From: Isoetes taiwanensis
Taxonomy: Eukaryota > Streptophyta > Lycopodiopsida > Isoetales > Isoetaceae
Length of the DNA: 64,000 bases
Reading direction: 5' to 3'
NCBI GenBank assembly: GCA_021234155.1
Contig: JAJEKV010000028.1
Span: 7,917,421-7,981,420 of the forward strand
Position numbers and translations under genes: made by a program. Under the pieces are notes generated by a model. The model saw only the letters and a program-made list of their open reading frames with translations. It had not been told where the DNA came from and made no database searches. Below are positions 1 through 13,010 of the stretch, piece after piece; within the stretch, counting starts at the first letter, position 1, and each line of letters begins with the position of its first letter.

Positions 1-420
1 AAATCTACTAAATCCAAAGAAACGACATGTATTTTTTTGTAATGTGGTTTTAACATGTTAAAGACCCCGATATACCCATGGTTTAAAAGTGATGGCATCC
101 GATATTTATGGGGCTCCTCAAACTACTGGTAACACATTACTACCCCATTATTTGTGAACAATCACATGGAATGATCACAAAAGGTGAACAATCACATGTA
201 AAGCAACGGTGGGCAATTTACTAGTAACATATAATATTGTAGAATATCAATTGAGATATTATAAAGTATTTATGCATATAACCAACAAAATCATAGGGAA
301 AAAAAGTTTAATATGTTATAAGGTAATAACGGTTTAAAGAGCTTCCATCCTTCTGCAACCACATAGTTGTTATATCGTTAGCATAAGCTTTTTTAGTAAA
401 TAATTACTTTTTTGGATTGT

Positions 421-1080
421 CCGAAGGATATACTCTAGGAATGGCAGTGAGGGCTCTGAAATATCTGCAGAACATTATAAATGGATCGTGGTGATTGCAA
501 GACAAGCTGGGGTATCTACAGAATATGTTCTGAAGCAACAGATTGCATGGATTCAGTTGTTATGGTCTTCCGTTCCAAAATTTTGCTTCAATTTGGTTTG
601 AATTTATGTTTAATCCAGCTTTACCATTTGGGTTCTTGCCTATTAGTTCAGGTTTTGGTTCCGAAATTGTTAAGCCTAAGCTTCTTTGTCATTTAAATCA
701 GAAACGTTTTGGATCAGAACCCACTAGTTGGATTGATTTATCGGCTCACCAAAAACCCACACAAGATTTTCTTCTTGCCTTTGTATCTATATTGAGTTGG
801 AGCGAATGTCCCGAAGATTAGATTGTAGTCGACGAAGCTTGCATCGAAAAAAATAGAATGGATTGAAGCTTGCATCAGATTGAAGAATGGGTTTTGGTGG
901 ATTGGAGCTTACATCGGGATGCTCACATAGCACAACCATGGATTCCTTCTATTTTTTCCTTCCATCTATCTTTTTCTCTTTTATAAAAAATTGAGGCTTG
1001 CATTGGATTGTATCATACTGAATAGCCCATTGAAGCTCTATTTTTTTCCTTCCATCCGCCCCCCTCCCCTCCCCTTTTCA
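421..1080. repeat. Direct repeat X, uninterrupted copy
   Basis: This segment recurs in the same orientation at 1322-2800, where it is split by an inserted element. Shared landmarks are CTCTAGGAATGG near the left end, a run containing CCAAAATTTTGCTTCAATTTG, GTTAAGCCTAA, GTTGGAGCGAAT and several GATTGAAGCTTGCATC phrases. Divergence is roughly 15-20% by eye, so the duplication is old. No conserved reading frame was recognised. This copy preserves the pre-insertion sequence TTCCGTTCC at 568-576, which is the empty-site equivalent of the insertion in the other copy. Confidence 0.8.
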
Positions 1081-1216
1081 TGCAGGCAATCATTTGTGCG
1101 ACAGCACCTTGTCTTATCCACCCTTTGTGGGGTGTTTGTGGGGTTTTTTTTTGGGGGGATGGAGGGTGAGGGGAGGGCAGGAGGGGATTGGAGATACACA
1201 AAATGAAACATAGCAA

Positions 1217-1320
1217 TAAGACAAATGATTAGTACAATACATGTCAAAATTGTGTCATACCAATCATATAATTTATTTCCTCCTATATGTAGTTGTTCAT
1301 TATTGACATGCAAGTAGAAT
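1217..1320 (-). pseudogene. Inverted copy of the fructosamine-3-kinase 3' end
   Basis: Read on the minus strand, about 100 bp match the last codons, stop codon and immediate 3' flank of the fructosamine-3-kinase-like pseudogene at 27901-28000, with roughly 90% identity by eye (for example CATGTCAATAATGAACAAC in both). Homology starts abruptly at TTCTACTTGCATG and ends near AATCATTTG. It is either a small captured or transposed fragment of that gene, or a dispersed repeat that supplies the end of the gene. Confidence 0.7.
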
Positions 1321-1321
1321 G

Positions 1322-2800
1322 ATGTCTACTCTAGGAATGGTAGTTAGGTCCCTTGAATATCTGCAAAATGGTGGAGGTTGCAAGATAAGCTGGAATATCT
1401 ACAAAATATCCTTTGCAATAACAGAATGCATGGATTCAATTGTTCTTCTGCTTTTCCATTCCCCGGGGGATTCACCTTTGGTCAGCGTATAACCCATGAG
1501 AGTTCAACGGAGAGGTGTTTTTTGGACCATTTGCGTACGTATACTTAGGGGCAAGGAATAAATTACTAATTGCATATTTCTTATTAGCTAAAATGACTTT
1601 AGCTAAACTTGCTTGATATTAATCCCAAAATATTCTGTGGTTTAGCTAAACTCTACACATTTTTCCTCTCATACTTTCTAGCGTTTAACTAAATTAACCC
1701 AAGCATCATCCCAAAAATTTCTATGTTGTGGCCAACAAAAAATATTAAGTCAAATCACTATACTTCTTTTCAAATGTTTCCACTTATTTTAGTCATTTTC
1801 TGTGTGAAAACATTCGAAAATAATGCTAACTAGCAAAGTGTAGGACCCAAATTAATACATAATGCTAGAAACTAAACTACTAATCATATATTTCTTATAA
1901 ACTAGAATGATATTAGCTAAACTAGCCTGAAATTCATTCTAAAAGTTTCGACGGTTTAGCTAAACAATACCAAATTTCACTCTCTTACTTTCTAGCATTT
2001 GGCTAAAGAGCTCCAAAGTTGGTGCAGTCCCGAAAAAAGTTAGGCTAAAATTATTATTTTTTCCCAATTTTTTCCATTTACTTTAGCCAATTTTTTTTTG
2101 AAAATGTGCTAAAAAATCGCCAAATAAATAAGTTTAGCCCTTAAATTATTCCATGCTTAGGGGTTAGGGGTGTTTTTAGGCACTGATTTGGAGCAATATC
2201 TATACACAGAGGGGTCAAATTGCCTTTTAAAATTGCGTATACAAGGGGGGTTTTTTGCTACCTTCCGAACGCAGATGCCATACCCCCCTTATGTATAAGT
2301 GCACTCCCCGGGTTCCATTCCAAAATTTTGCTTCAATTTGCAATAATTTGGTTAAAAATTGTATTTCATCCACTTTTACAATTTGGGTTTTTGCCCATTG
2401 GTTCAAGTTTTTGGTTCCGAAGTTGTTAAGCCTAAATCGCTTTGTCATTTAGATCAGAAACATTTTGAATCAAAACCTATTAGTCAGATTAATTGATCCA
2501 CCCACCAAAAACTGCCTTTGTATCCATATTCAGTTGGAGCGAATATCCTGAAGATCAAATTGTAGCCGATGAAGATGGCATCGGAAAAATTAGAACAGAT
2601 TGAAACTTGCACCGGAATGAAGTTTGCATAGAATTGAAGAACGGATTGAAGCTTACATCAAAAAGCTCACACAACACAGCCATGAATTCCTTCTACATTT
2701 TCCTTCTATCTATTTTTTTGCCCTTTTATACAGATTGAAGCTTGCATCGGATTGAATAATTGACGCTCTATTTTTTTACTTGTTTGTTTTTTTTCCTCTT
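1322..2800. repeat. Direct repeat X, interrupted copy
   Basis: This is the second copy of the repeat at 421-1080. Its left part is 1322-1462 and its right part resumes at 2313. The intervening 850 bp have no counterpart in the first copy and are listed as a separate mobile element. Confidence 0.8.
1463..2312. mobile_element. 850-bp non-autonomous DNA element, Mutator-like by TSD
   Basis: The element is bracketed by TTCCATTCC at 1454-1462 and again at 2313-2321, a perfect 9-bp target-site duplication. The related uninterrupted repeat has the site once, as TTCCGTTCC. Termini are imperfectly inverted: the left starts CCGGGGGATTCAC and the reverse complement of the right end starts CCCGGGGAGTGCAC. 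A 9-bp TSD is typical of Mutator-like elements, although the TIR is short for that group. The interior contains a diverged internal duplication (about 1560-1700 and 1860-2010) with repeated TTTAGCTAAAC motifs and no transposase. Confidence 0.7.
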
Positions 2801-4857
2801 CATGCAGGCAACCCTTGACAGCAGCTTTTTTTTAGCATGCCAGCCCAACCAAGCCTACAACCTTTCTTGTGATTCTAAGCCATCCACGTCGCATCTCCAA
2901 CTCAGCCAAATATGGGGCGTCATATGTATCTACCATTAGATTTTTCTGTTTTGAGATCTAGGGTCACGAAAATTAGAAAAGCCCCCAAAAAATAACACAC
3001 GGAGATGGAGGAGCTACACTACAACTCGAGCTGTACCCTGCGTTTGCAAATCCATTCTAACAAGAAAAGAGTTGCATTTTTTTCCAAAAGCCTGGCCTTG
3101 TGTTGCCGTTATAGCCTTATCTGCCATCTCAGAAAACTGATGGATTTGCATGTGGTTTTTGGCAGTGTTCTAATCCTTGCTTTCTATTAGTATTCTAATC
3201 TTTCTATTTGTAAACTGGACCATTTTTTTGCCTCTTTTTATATTTTGCTCCAGCGGAAATCATTCCATAATTTCAATAAACCCCAAAAAATTAGAGGAAG
3301 TTTTATGCGAAGCGAGCTGAAGCAGCAATCCAAAGTGACCATAGCAGAAAAGCTTTGGAAGATAAGAGCTTGCCACTGTAGAGATAGCTTCAATCCACAA
3401 AATAGCCCGAGCTTCCTATTCTGCCCCTTAGAAGACCGATCCGGCTCTAATTCTCGGATTTTCAAGTGTATAGAGGCATATTTACAGTAAGCAAACTTTT
3501 ACAGACTTAGATTCATCCTGCAGATGAAGAGTTGGCGTATGAACACACAAAAAATGAACTAAGTAAATAAACATGATTTGAAGACCAGATTGTGTTGTAT
3601 CATGACGACCACCTATGAGTTTTTCTTACGACTCTTTTCTTCCTTGTTTATGGTAATTTTATTTTCTTTTATTTGTGTAGAAATTTGTCGAAATTTTATG
3701 TAATTAGGAGTCGGAAGAACCAAGTTGGAGATGTTTCTTGTCGGATTTGTTAGGAAAATTGTACCACCACCGACGGCCAGCCTTTAGATTTTCTAGGACA
3801 GTTGTACCTTTGCTCTAGGCTTGGTAGACATGGATTTGTCTCTATTTACATAGGTCTTTTTACATTTCATTTACTTTTCAATTGGATGGCCTAGATGCCC
3901 AATATTTGTCAAACTTAGATTTAAATAGCTCTGTAACTTTTATTCCACCAACCCTCTGGCTGTTTACACATAGCAGTAGAGTGACTTAGGATGGTTTAAA
4001 TATAGTTTTTCACCTTTAGGGTATGCAAGATTCTTAGGTTCTGGACATGTCTGGTGCATGTAAATCCTTTTTTCAAGATCAAATGGACCAGATCGGTTTG
4101 TGCTTGCTCATCTTTTAAATTTGCTATTATATCGCAACCCTAGAAACTCTCAGTCCTCCAGGCTACCAATCCAAGGTGCTTGCTTCATGATTATCTTCGT
4201 ATCATTCTGTTTTCTGCTGCTAATGCTTCTAATATGCGTGCCTGTTAGATGTAGAAAGAGCCTCGCAAGGTTTTCAAAGCCATTGATTGTGCTTCAGGCA
4301 ATGCTTTCTTTGCTTGAAGTAACTGAGATAAAACAATAATTTTGCATTCTCTCTTATGCGCTTTGTCGTTTCTCCATCTCATTTCTGTCCCTGTTGTTAT
4401 TTTTGTAAGCATCATTTATTCATGTCTAGAAATTCTTTGCAGGGCACCTATCGTATATGCCTTCTATTTTATTGCTGCTCTGTTGCATTAATTAAGCATA
4501 AAATTAGTTAAGCTATATTATTTAAGAAATAATAGGAGAAAGTTTATTGCTAGATTTGTTGCTACAAAAGCGTTTTTACATTTGGGATGCAGTGTGGCTG
4601 AGGTGGAACAAGTATGGATGAGGTCGTTAGACTAGATGTTGTTTCTTCTACTATTGGATATGTAAGAGTACTGAACTGACATGTTTTTATGCCGGTAAAA
4701 AAATATGACAAATGTTGAAAAGCATGGATCTGGTCAAGTGCATTTCTGAAGCAATTTGCGATGGTAAGATTATTAAAATTAGGAACTGTTCTTTGACGAT
4801 ATTAAAAAGCCTGGGCTCTTTGATAAGAATTACGGTCAAAAGAATGGAGTAATAACA
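2801..4857. other. No supported gene; unique-looking sequence
   Basis: Mixed-composition DNA with only short open frames. I saw no recognisable protein motif, terminal repeat or RNA gene. Confidence 0.5.
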
Positions 4858-6470
<1,613 letters not shown>

Positions 6471-6479
6471 TAAAATATT

Positions 6480-7110
6480 TTTGAAAGAACTCTGAGAGAG
6501 CTTTCCAAAGATATAAATTTCATGAGAAACCGAGTCACAAAGAAAGAGATATGAACAAAAATGTAATATGAACCACAAAGTGGTGGTGCAGGCTGTAAAT
6601 CTGTGTTTTTGCTATGGAAACACCATTCAAATACATGCAAATTAATACCTTCAGAAAGATCACTGAGGGAGCTTTCCAAAGTGACAAATTTCAGCTGAAA
6701 CGGAGTTCAAATCCGCCAGATACGATAGAAAGTATGTGGACAATACCACGAGCACTTCAGGGTTTTTTTTGCGCCCTCGATTTGCAGCTAGAAAGTTCGA
6801 GTTTTTGCAGAGGAAAAGTTATTGAAAACATATACAAATACATACCAATAAGAAGAAATCTGAGATGACTTTCCAACGCAATAAATTTCAGCAGAAACAG
6901 AGTTCTTAATCTCCAGATATGATCAAAAGTGTTTGGGCAGCACTAGCAGCACTACAGGGTTTTTTGGGACCCCAATTTGCAGCCCGAAAATCTGTGTTTC
7001 TGATGTAAAATAATCAGTGAAACATATGCAAATCACATATCGATAGAAAGAACTCTGAGATGGCTTTCCAACGCAACAGATTTCGGCTGAAACGGACTTC
7101 CAGATCTCCA
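6480..7110. repeat. Four-unit diverged tandem repeat with TTTCCAACG motif
   Basis: Four units start near 6485, 6655, 6855 and 7045. Each contains a version of ACTCTGAGAGAGCTTTCCAA, then AATTTCAGCTGAAACGGAGT, then CCAGATATGATNNAAAGT. Spacing is about 170-200 bp. Two units also share a run similar to GCACTACAGGGTTTTTTG. The core resembles single copies at about 24520-24585, 40600-40675 and 60276-60350. No coding function was recognised. Confidence 0.75.
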
Positions 7111-9320
7111 GTTATGATTGAAAACGTGTGACCGGCTTTTAGAGAAGTGGGATCACCGCGAATAGTTCCACTTAATCTGCAATCAATTAAATGCTCCAAA
7201 GGCTCCAGTTGTGCTATTATAGAATAAATACCATGCTTCAAAACAAAAAGTTCGTATGTAAAAAAAAAAAACATTTTGCTAGAGGTTTGCACAAATCTGT
7301 CAATAGCATAAACAATATCGATAATCTCATTTTAATATATACCTTGGTTGTTCATAACTTAACAATTCCTAGTTTGATATTTTAGTAAACGTTAACAACG
7401 GCTTAAAATATAACCTTTTTAGTCTTTATCAGAAAAAAGGAAGATGCAAATGTATTTTCACTACAAATATGCCACTTTCAATGCATGGACTATAGTGTAC
7501 ATGTAAAAAAAACATCAATTTTAAGGGGGGTAAAAAAAGGTCATACCCTCATTTTTCAAGTTTCTAATCCATTTTAGCACTTAATTGTGTAAAAAAATAG
7601 AATCTTCAAGGAATATTTCTTTTGCTCCCGTTTGGATGATTTGTCCCCGTTTAATATGCAATCTTGTTAATAGCCCAATTGCTGGCTGTGCAGGATTTAC
7701 GAATACTTACTTCAAGATTGGAGGGAGGTATTCTTGGCTAGGAATGAAAAAGTAAATAGCCCAGTACATCCATGACTGTCAGCTATGTCACAAGAAAAGG
7801 CGGAGCAACTCAGGCTTCCAGGAGAATTGGAACCTTGCACGACTTCTACAACAACATGACATGAGTGCTCATTTTACATTTAGTATAAAATGAATGTCAG
7901 ATATCAAGGTGCAGGAAGCGACAATTGATTTTCGTAGGACTTGAAAAAAAGGGAGGGTCTCTGAATTTGTGTATCCCGAGTTTTTCATGTTTGGTAGTCT
8001 AAAAAGAGGACTGCAGCAATGCCATCATTCTCACTTCCAATGGTCCCTTTTGATAGGTGCTCTACTGTACCAACATTCTCTTTCCATTCCCTGAGCATCC
8101 CACCACAAATAACAGTAAATTGAAAAGCTTCACAAAGAGCTGCATCCAACTTTTGCTACTCATATTTGTTCCTTTGCCTGAGATAAAAGAAAAATCAGTC
8201 ATGATTATTCCTCTCCAGACTAGATTCACGGATAACTCACCTTTTAAATGAAAAATAGAAGCTCCCACATACTAGTTCAAAGAGGGCAACATAGTCCCTT
8301 TAGAAAATTAGGTTAGGATCAATTACTCCACTACAATGCACTCAAGCCAGAAGAAGGAATAAATTATTATCGGCTAGAAGATTATGAGCATGGAATCGTG
8401 CAAATATGTAATATTGGGAATGTCACAAAAGCATTATGCATAGGCTATTAAATTACCCTCATGATCTAATCGACAAGAAACGTAAGAAGAGCTTATCTGA
8501 TTTAGCTTTTCTGTCAAACTTGTTAAGGAAATGCTATAGTCAATTCCAAACCATCCTCTTGGCAGTGAAAGCAGTTCCGACATGCAAAAACCAATCAATA
8601 TAAATTAGGCATGTGAAGAAAACAATGATGACTCTATCATGGATAGAGGAAGGGATGAAGGATGTACCATATTGAGAAGACTAAAGTATGTAGTTGGACC
8701 ATAGGGAACTCTTCTTGTGTCTTAATACTAGGGTTTTGAAAATACAAATCAAACGTGGATAGAATATAGATGCAAACTACTTTCCACATTTAGCCATTCA
8801 TTCAAATCCAGGTCTGTGCTGGAGAGTTTGACTCCAACTTTCTATACTATTGAAAGCATCATAATATTTTTAAGCAGAATCATGTCCTTTGACAGAATTT
8901 CAGCTCACAATAATCTAAAGAGAGATATCTAAACATTATCAAACTCAGTAACACCAAACTCCCAAACTCAGTACTTATGCTAAAACCCAATACTTCTTGG
9001 ATTAATTAACAAGCCGTGTTCCTTAGTTATGCATTTTTACAGCAAAAATGCATGCAATTACTACCTTGAAAATTATGTAATGCTTCTAATCACGGCTAAA
9101 ATACCAATTCATAGGACCATGCTTTCAATGTACATCCAAAAGATGATCAGAATAAAAGCAATTCACTTTTCCATCTACATATCGCCTTCACCGTGCTCAT
9201 GCAAAATGGAGCTTCGAACCTTGTTTCCTGTATACAGTTCCTTCTTGTTCTTAGCCAATGATAAGAAAGAAAAGATACGATAAACTCTCAGATAAAATAC
9301 TTACTTGATTCTTGAGTACA
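7111..9320. other. AT-rich stretch without a supported gene
   Basis: Only short open frames of at most about 90 codons occur. I saw no transposase, reverse transcriptase or host-gene motif and no clear terminal repeats. Confidence 0.45.
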
Positions 9321-9323
9321 CCC

Positions 9324-9698
9324 TCATTTGCCTATTTGAAGGTATTTATACTGCGCACCAAAGTCTACACTCAACTTCCTGCCCTTTTTGCTCTTCTTGC
9401 CTTTATTTTTTGTCCCCTCCTTTTCTTTTGCTGCTGACCCCTCCTCCTCCACCATCATTGCTTGTGCCCAAATAGGAGTTCCATCCACTTCTCCATCCCT
9501 AATAAGGTGTTCATCTCCCACCTCCCACTTGTCTCCCCTAAAATTTATTTGGTCTTCATATTCCATCTCCACATTGCCTTCTTCATGCTCAAGGCCTTCT
9601 TTTGCTAAGCCATTAAACCCATTTTGCTCACAATTTACATGCTCTTCATAAGGCGAAGAATAAAGATTATCTTCACGATGTTGCAGGTCATCTCCCAT
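9324..9698 (-). CDS. Unrecognised 124-codon frame downstream of the TNP2 relic
   Basis: An open frame of 124 codons on the minus strand encodes a strongly charged, low-complexity product. Its first two thirds are acidic, with many Glu and Asp. A lysine-rich patch (KNKGKKSKKGRKLS) near residues 98-111 could act as a nuclear-localisation-like signal. It lies just downstream of the TNP2 pseudogene on the same strand, so it may be a 3' exon of the same CACTA gene or a separate element gene. I do not recognise the family. It is unusually open for this window, but no homology supports it. Confidence 0.3.
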   Translation of the reverse strand: MGDDLQHREDNLYSSPYEEHVNCEQNGFNGLAKEGLEHEEGNVEMEYEDQINFRGDKWEVGDEHLIRDGEVDGTPIWAQAMMVEEEGSAAKEKEGTKNKGKKSKKGRKLSVDFGAQYKYLQIGK

Positions 9699-9835
9699 TT
9701 CTTAAAGGGGCAGCTCTTCGTTCTTCATCTTCTCCTGAAACAAAATACGCCAAGCAGAGTTCCTCAAGCATCTGGCTATGGGCACCCATATGATCTGCTA
9801 GTTTGCAATCCTGCAAAAGAATATACTCCAAATTG

Positions 9836-11889
9836 TTAACCTTGTAGTGAAGAAACTCGTACAAGACATATAAAGAATGCGAACATCGTATCAGATGCAG
9901 CTTTAAATCCAGGATAGTCATGAATTGTGAAGCATAGTATTCCATGGAATGTAAAATTGTGTGGTTGCCTCGAAATGTCATACACTTGTATGCCTTTCCA
10001 TAACCAATTCCTCGACAAGTGGTTCTAAGTATACATTCATATCCTTGACTTGGTCTTTGCCTACAAAATATCGTTGCATTAAAGTAGGTAACCACAATCC
10101 ACATAAAATACATGGCACAGTTATGTAAAGGTATGTACCTGGAACTATAACGTTAACATTAAATGGCCTACCTTAGTTGCCATCCAAGGTGGTATGTTAT
10201 AGCTTATAACAACAATGGGCCACACACTATGTGTAGATGACATCGTCAGGGTAGCCCTTAAGGACGAAAGTTTGCTAAAATGCTATTTTTTTAAGGGTAT
10301 CGAGAAATTTTGACGCTATGGTTTAGTAGGGCCCATTATAGATGAAAAAATTTAAATTAGCCAACTTTGCTACAAACAAATCTCACTCCACTTGAAAATC
10401 CGCCACATCCACTAAGCGTCATAACTATAGATTTGCCTTATCCTCTACCCTCCTTCTCGAAGATTTCTTAAGGAATCGCCTAACATTCTAGGCTTTCTTC
10501 ATAACCTAATCTATTCTCCATATCCCTCCAGGTACATACGATAATTTTAAGAGTTATTTTTGTAGCAATTGCGTTTCAAATACTTCTAAGGATGCACTGG
10601 AGAGCATTTTTTACAAACCTCCCTTTTAATAGATTTGTTTTATTTACAAGAATAAGCCACATTCTCATTTGCAAAGGTTAAGTTGTGGTATTGCATCATA
10701 CAACTATAGTTATAATGTGTTTGTGTCCTTGATTAAATATGGATGCTGGTGAATAAAATTTCACCACATAAATTGCACTTGGAAAATAAAGACACTTAAA
10801 TCTTGGCAAAATAATATTGGCCATGATTCGCCTAGATTTCTATAAAAAACATTCATGTCTAGAAAACATTCGCCAGCATAACTAATCTTGCAACTCTATT
10901 ATTCGCCCGACCTTTCAAATTATGCTTAGACAAATTTGTCCTTAAGGGCAACCCTGGACATCGTGCCAAAAGGACATATTCCATCCATGCCCAAAGCAAG
11001 GCGAACATTCCTTGGTTCATCCTTAATATGTGGCCATTTGTCTTCTATATGTTTCAAAGCCTCACCATCGGTTGAAATGGCACTAGGGAAGAAATTTAAA
11101 CATGACTTGTAATTGAGGAATGATTGGCATGTGGCTCAGAACTTTCTTTGGCACTTTGGACCTTGCTTTTTTATCATACCGTGATTCATTGCACTTAGAA
11201 CATCTAGTCATGTCGCTATATTCATTGCGGAATAATATCAAATCATTTATGCATGCATGAATACAATTGTATTCTAGACCTAGTTCTTGCAAGAGTTGTT
11301 TGATGTATCTTCGTGACTTTGGTAGACAATGATCACTTGGAAGTATATACTCACCTCGCAAACTATCAAACAAAGTTGAAGTATAGGTAAGAAAGAAAGG
11401 AAAACAAAGAGCAAAATAGAATCGAATCTTATATTATTTTAAATCTCAAATTACCGACCCAAGAAGTTCATCCATACTATTGTTATTCCAGCTTGATTTG
11501 TGTTGTAAGTTGAGGATGAGAATGCATGTCGCAAGACGTGATATCTTCGCATTTGGATATTGTGGTTTCTTAGTCTCTCTTTCAAGAAGTGTGATTGATC
11601 CCTCTTCTTTATCATTGACATTTACACCATTAGTGGTTGGGAAGTAATTTTGAATAGCTTCCATCAAACCACTCTCCGCATGGAAATCACTTTGGGTAGA
11701 TAAGACATCATCATCATCTGATGACTGCAAAGAATACATTTTGTTTGTAAATGAATTATAATAAAGGAAAGGCAATTTGGAAAATGTGTTTTCTTTAGGA
11801 GCTGAACTATATGCCATAGAGTACAGAGATAGGTGCTGATATTCCAAATATTTAGATGCTCTTAGATTTGACCTTATTCCTTGCAGCAT
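9836..11889 (-). pseudogene. CACTA (En/Spm) TNP2-type transposase, N-terminal half, broken
   Basis: Minus-strand exons follow TNP2 order. At 11446-11889 is an N-terminal exon with an SxLLERETKKPQYPNAKISRL-like stretch. At about 10965-11373 there is LPKSRRYIKQLLQELGLEY, then an IHACINDLILF block, a CSKCNESRYDKK zinc-finger-like block, and EPRNVRLALGMDG followed by PFGTMS. The frame is then interrupted at 10956-10247 by an hAT element. It resumes at 10238 with WPIVVISYNIPPWM and reaches a plausible GT donor near 10167. A further exon gives VYLEPLVEELV and then, frameshifted, KGIQVYDISRQ and an IHDYPGF block. TNP2 catalyses excision and integration of CACTA elements. The frameshift and the insertion make it non-functional. 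I saw no element termini. Confidence 0.85.
10247..10956. mobile_element. 710-bp hAT-type non-autonomous element inside TNP2
   Basis: The target site GACATCGT is duplicated exactly at 10239-10246 and 10957-10964. The element begins CAGGGTAGCCCTTAAGGAC and its right end, reverse complemented, begins CAGGGTTGCCCTTAAGGAC, giving a TIR of about 19 bp with one mismatch. An 8-bp TSD with CAGGG termini is characteristic of the hAT superfamily. The interior is AT-rich without a transposase. Removing the element and one TSD copy rejoins a TNP2 reading frame, so it inserted into coding sequence. Confidence 0.93.
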
Positions 11890-12044
11890 GGAAACATTCG
11901 GCTGGTAGTTTATGCTGGCTTATACATTCTACAATCTACATCATACAAAGAGCATGCCAGGATCACAATACTTGCATAAGTTTGAGAGATATGCATAATA
12001 TGGCTTTCTATGCTTTGTATGAAGTCACTTGAGTACTCTTATAT

Positions 12045-13010
12045 GGTTTGCTTCTTTATGTTCTTTAGTGGTCCCGAAGAATAAGTCTAAGAATGGAGCT
12101 AGCTCAAGAGGGAAAGGCAGCACCAATAAGGATAGCACAAAGATGGACCTGAAGAATATGATTGATGAGATGTCGTAAGGGGAATTGTTTAAGTTCAGCT
12201 GTTGCAAACAGCTCAAGCAGACTTCTTTTAAGTCCAAGAGCAAAAAAAATGGTGCAAGCTCTTCTAAGAGCGCAGGAAGATCGAGTTAGTATCTGAATCC
12301 TTTATTTTGGCAATAGAGTTCTTGGCGGATGGACTAACTTGTTCTTTTTGCAGCCAAAAGCCTGTAAATGCCCCGGATGATGAAGATCATGAGATTTAAG
12401 AAAGCGAGAAGCTGGAGGAGGACGGAGATCCAAATGATATGGAAGACAAGGATGTGACATTCAAAATGCTTTCTAGGAAGCGCAACGTATGTTTGATTGC
12501 TAATTTGTTTTATGTTTTTTATTTCTATGCGATAGGATTTTATATGTAGTTTTACGTTTTTTATTTCTATTTTGTTTTATGTGTTTTATTTGCATAGGTC
12601 ACAATGGTCCGAGGACGTGGATGAGAATGGCCAATTGCAGAATAAAACCCTTGGCCATTCAGTTAAATTCTTTTGTGGGGATATTGACTTGGGCTAGAAA
12701 CAAATATCAACAGACGTTAAGAAGAGCTAGTGGAATATATGGACACTAAGTTTAGTGTAGGGGTGATGGAAAGGGACACTCTGTATGAGGCTAGCCAATT
12801 GTATAACCACTGGAAGTAAGTAACCGATTTGAATTAATCATTATCTTGTTTTAAAATTGTGTATTTAGTTGTTTTCTTGCTATTTGTTTGGGACTATTTG
12901 ACTAGAAGCAAAACTCATTCAGCCCCGCTATATATTAAGCCCGATGTCTGGAGAAGATTCTTAGAAAGTTGCAAGGTAGATTATGCATCAGAAAAAAGTA
13001 GTTGCTGCCT
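12045..13010 (+). pseudogene. Transposase_24-like (Ptta/En/Spm) plant transposase relic
   Basis: Plus-strand exon-like blocks separated by GT-AG-like gaps give a lysine/serine-rich segment (12060-12295), an acidic segment (12355-12486) and then DENGQLQNKTLGHSV (about 12620), KQISTDVKK, a block like TKFSVGVMERDTLYEASQL, and KPDVWRRFLESC near 12940. The order and spacing resemble the plant Transposase_24 family found in CACTA elements. Stops and frameshifts are present. It runs divergently from the minus-strand TNP2 relic, so both may belong to one element. Assignment is by motif resemblance only. Confidence 0.5.
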
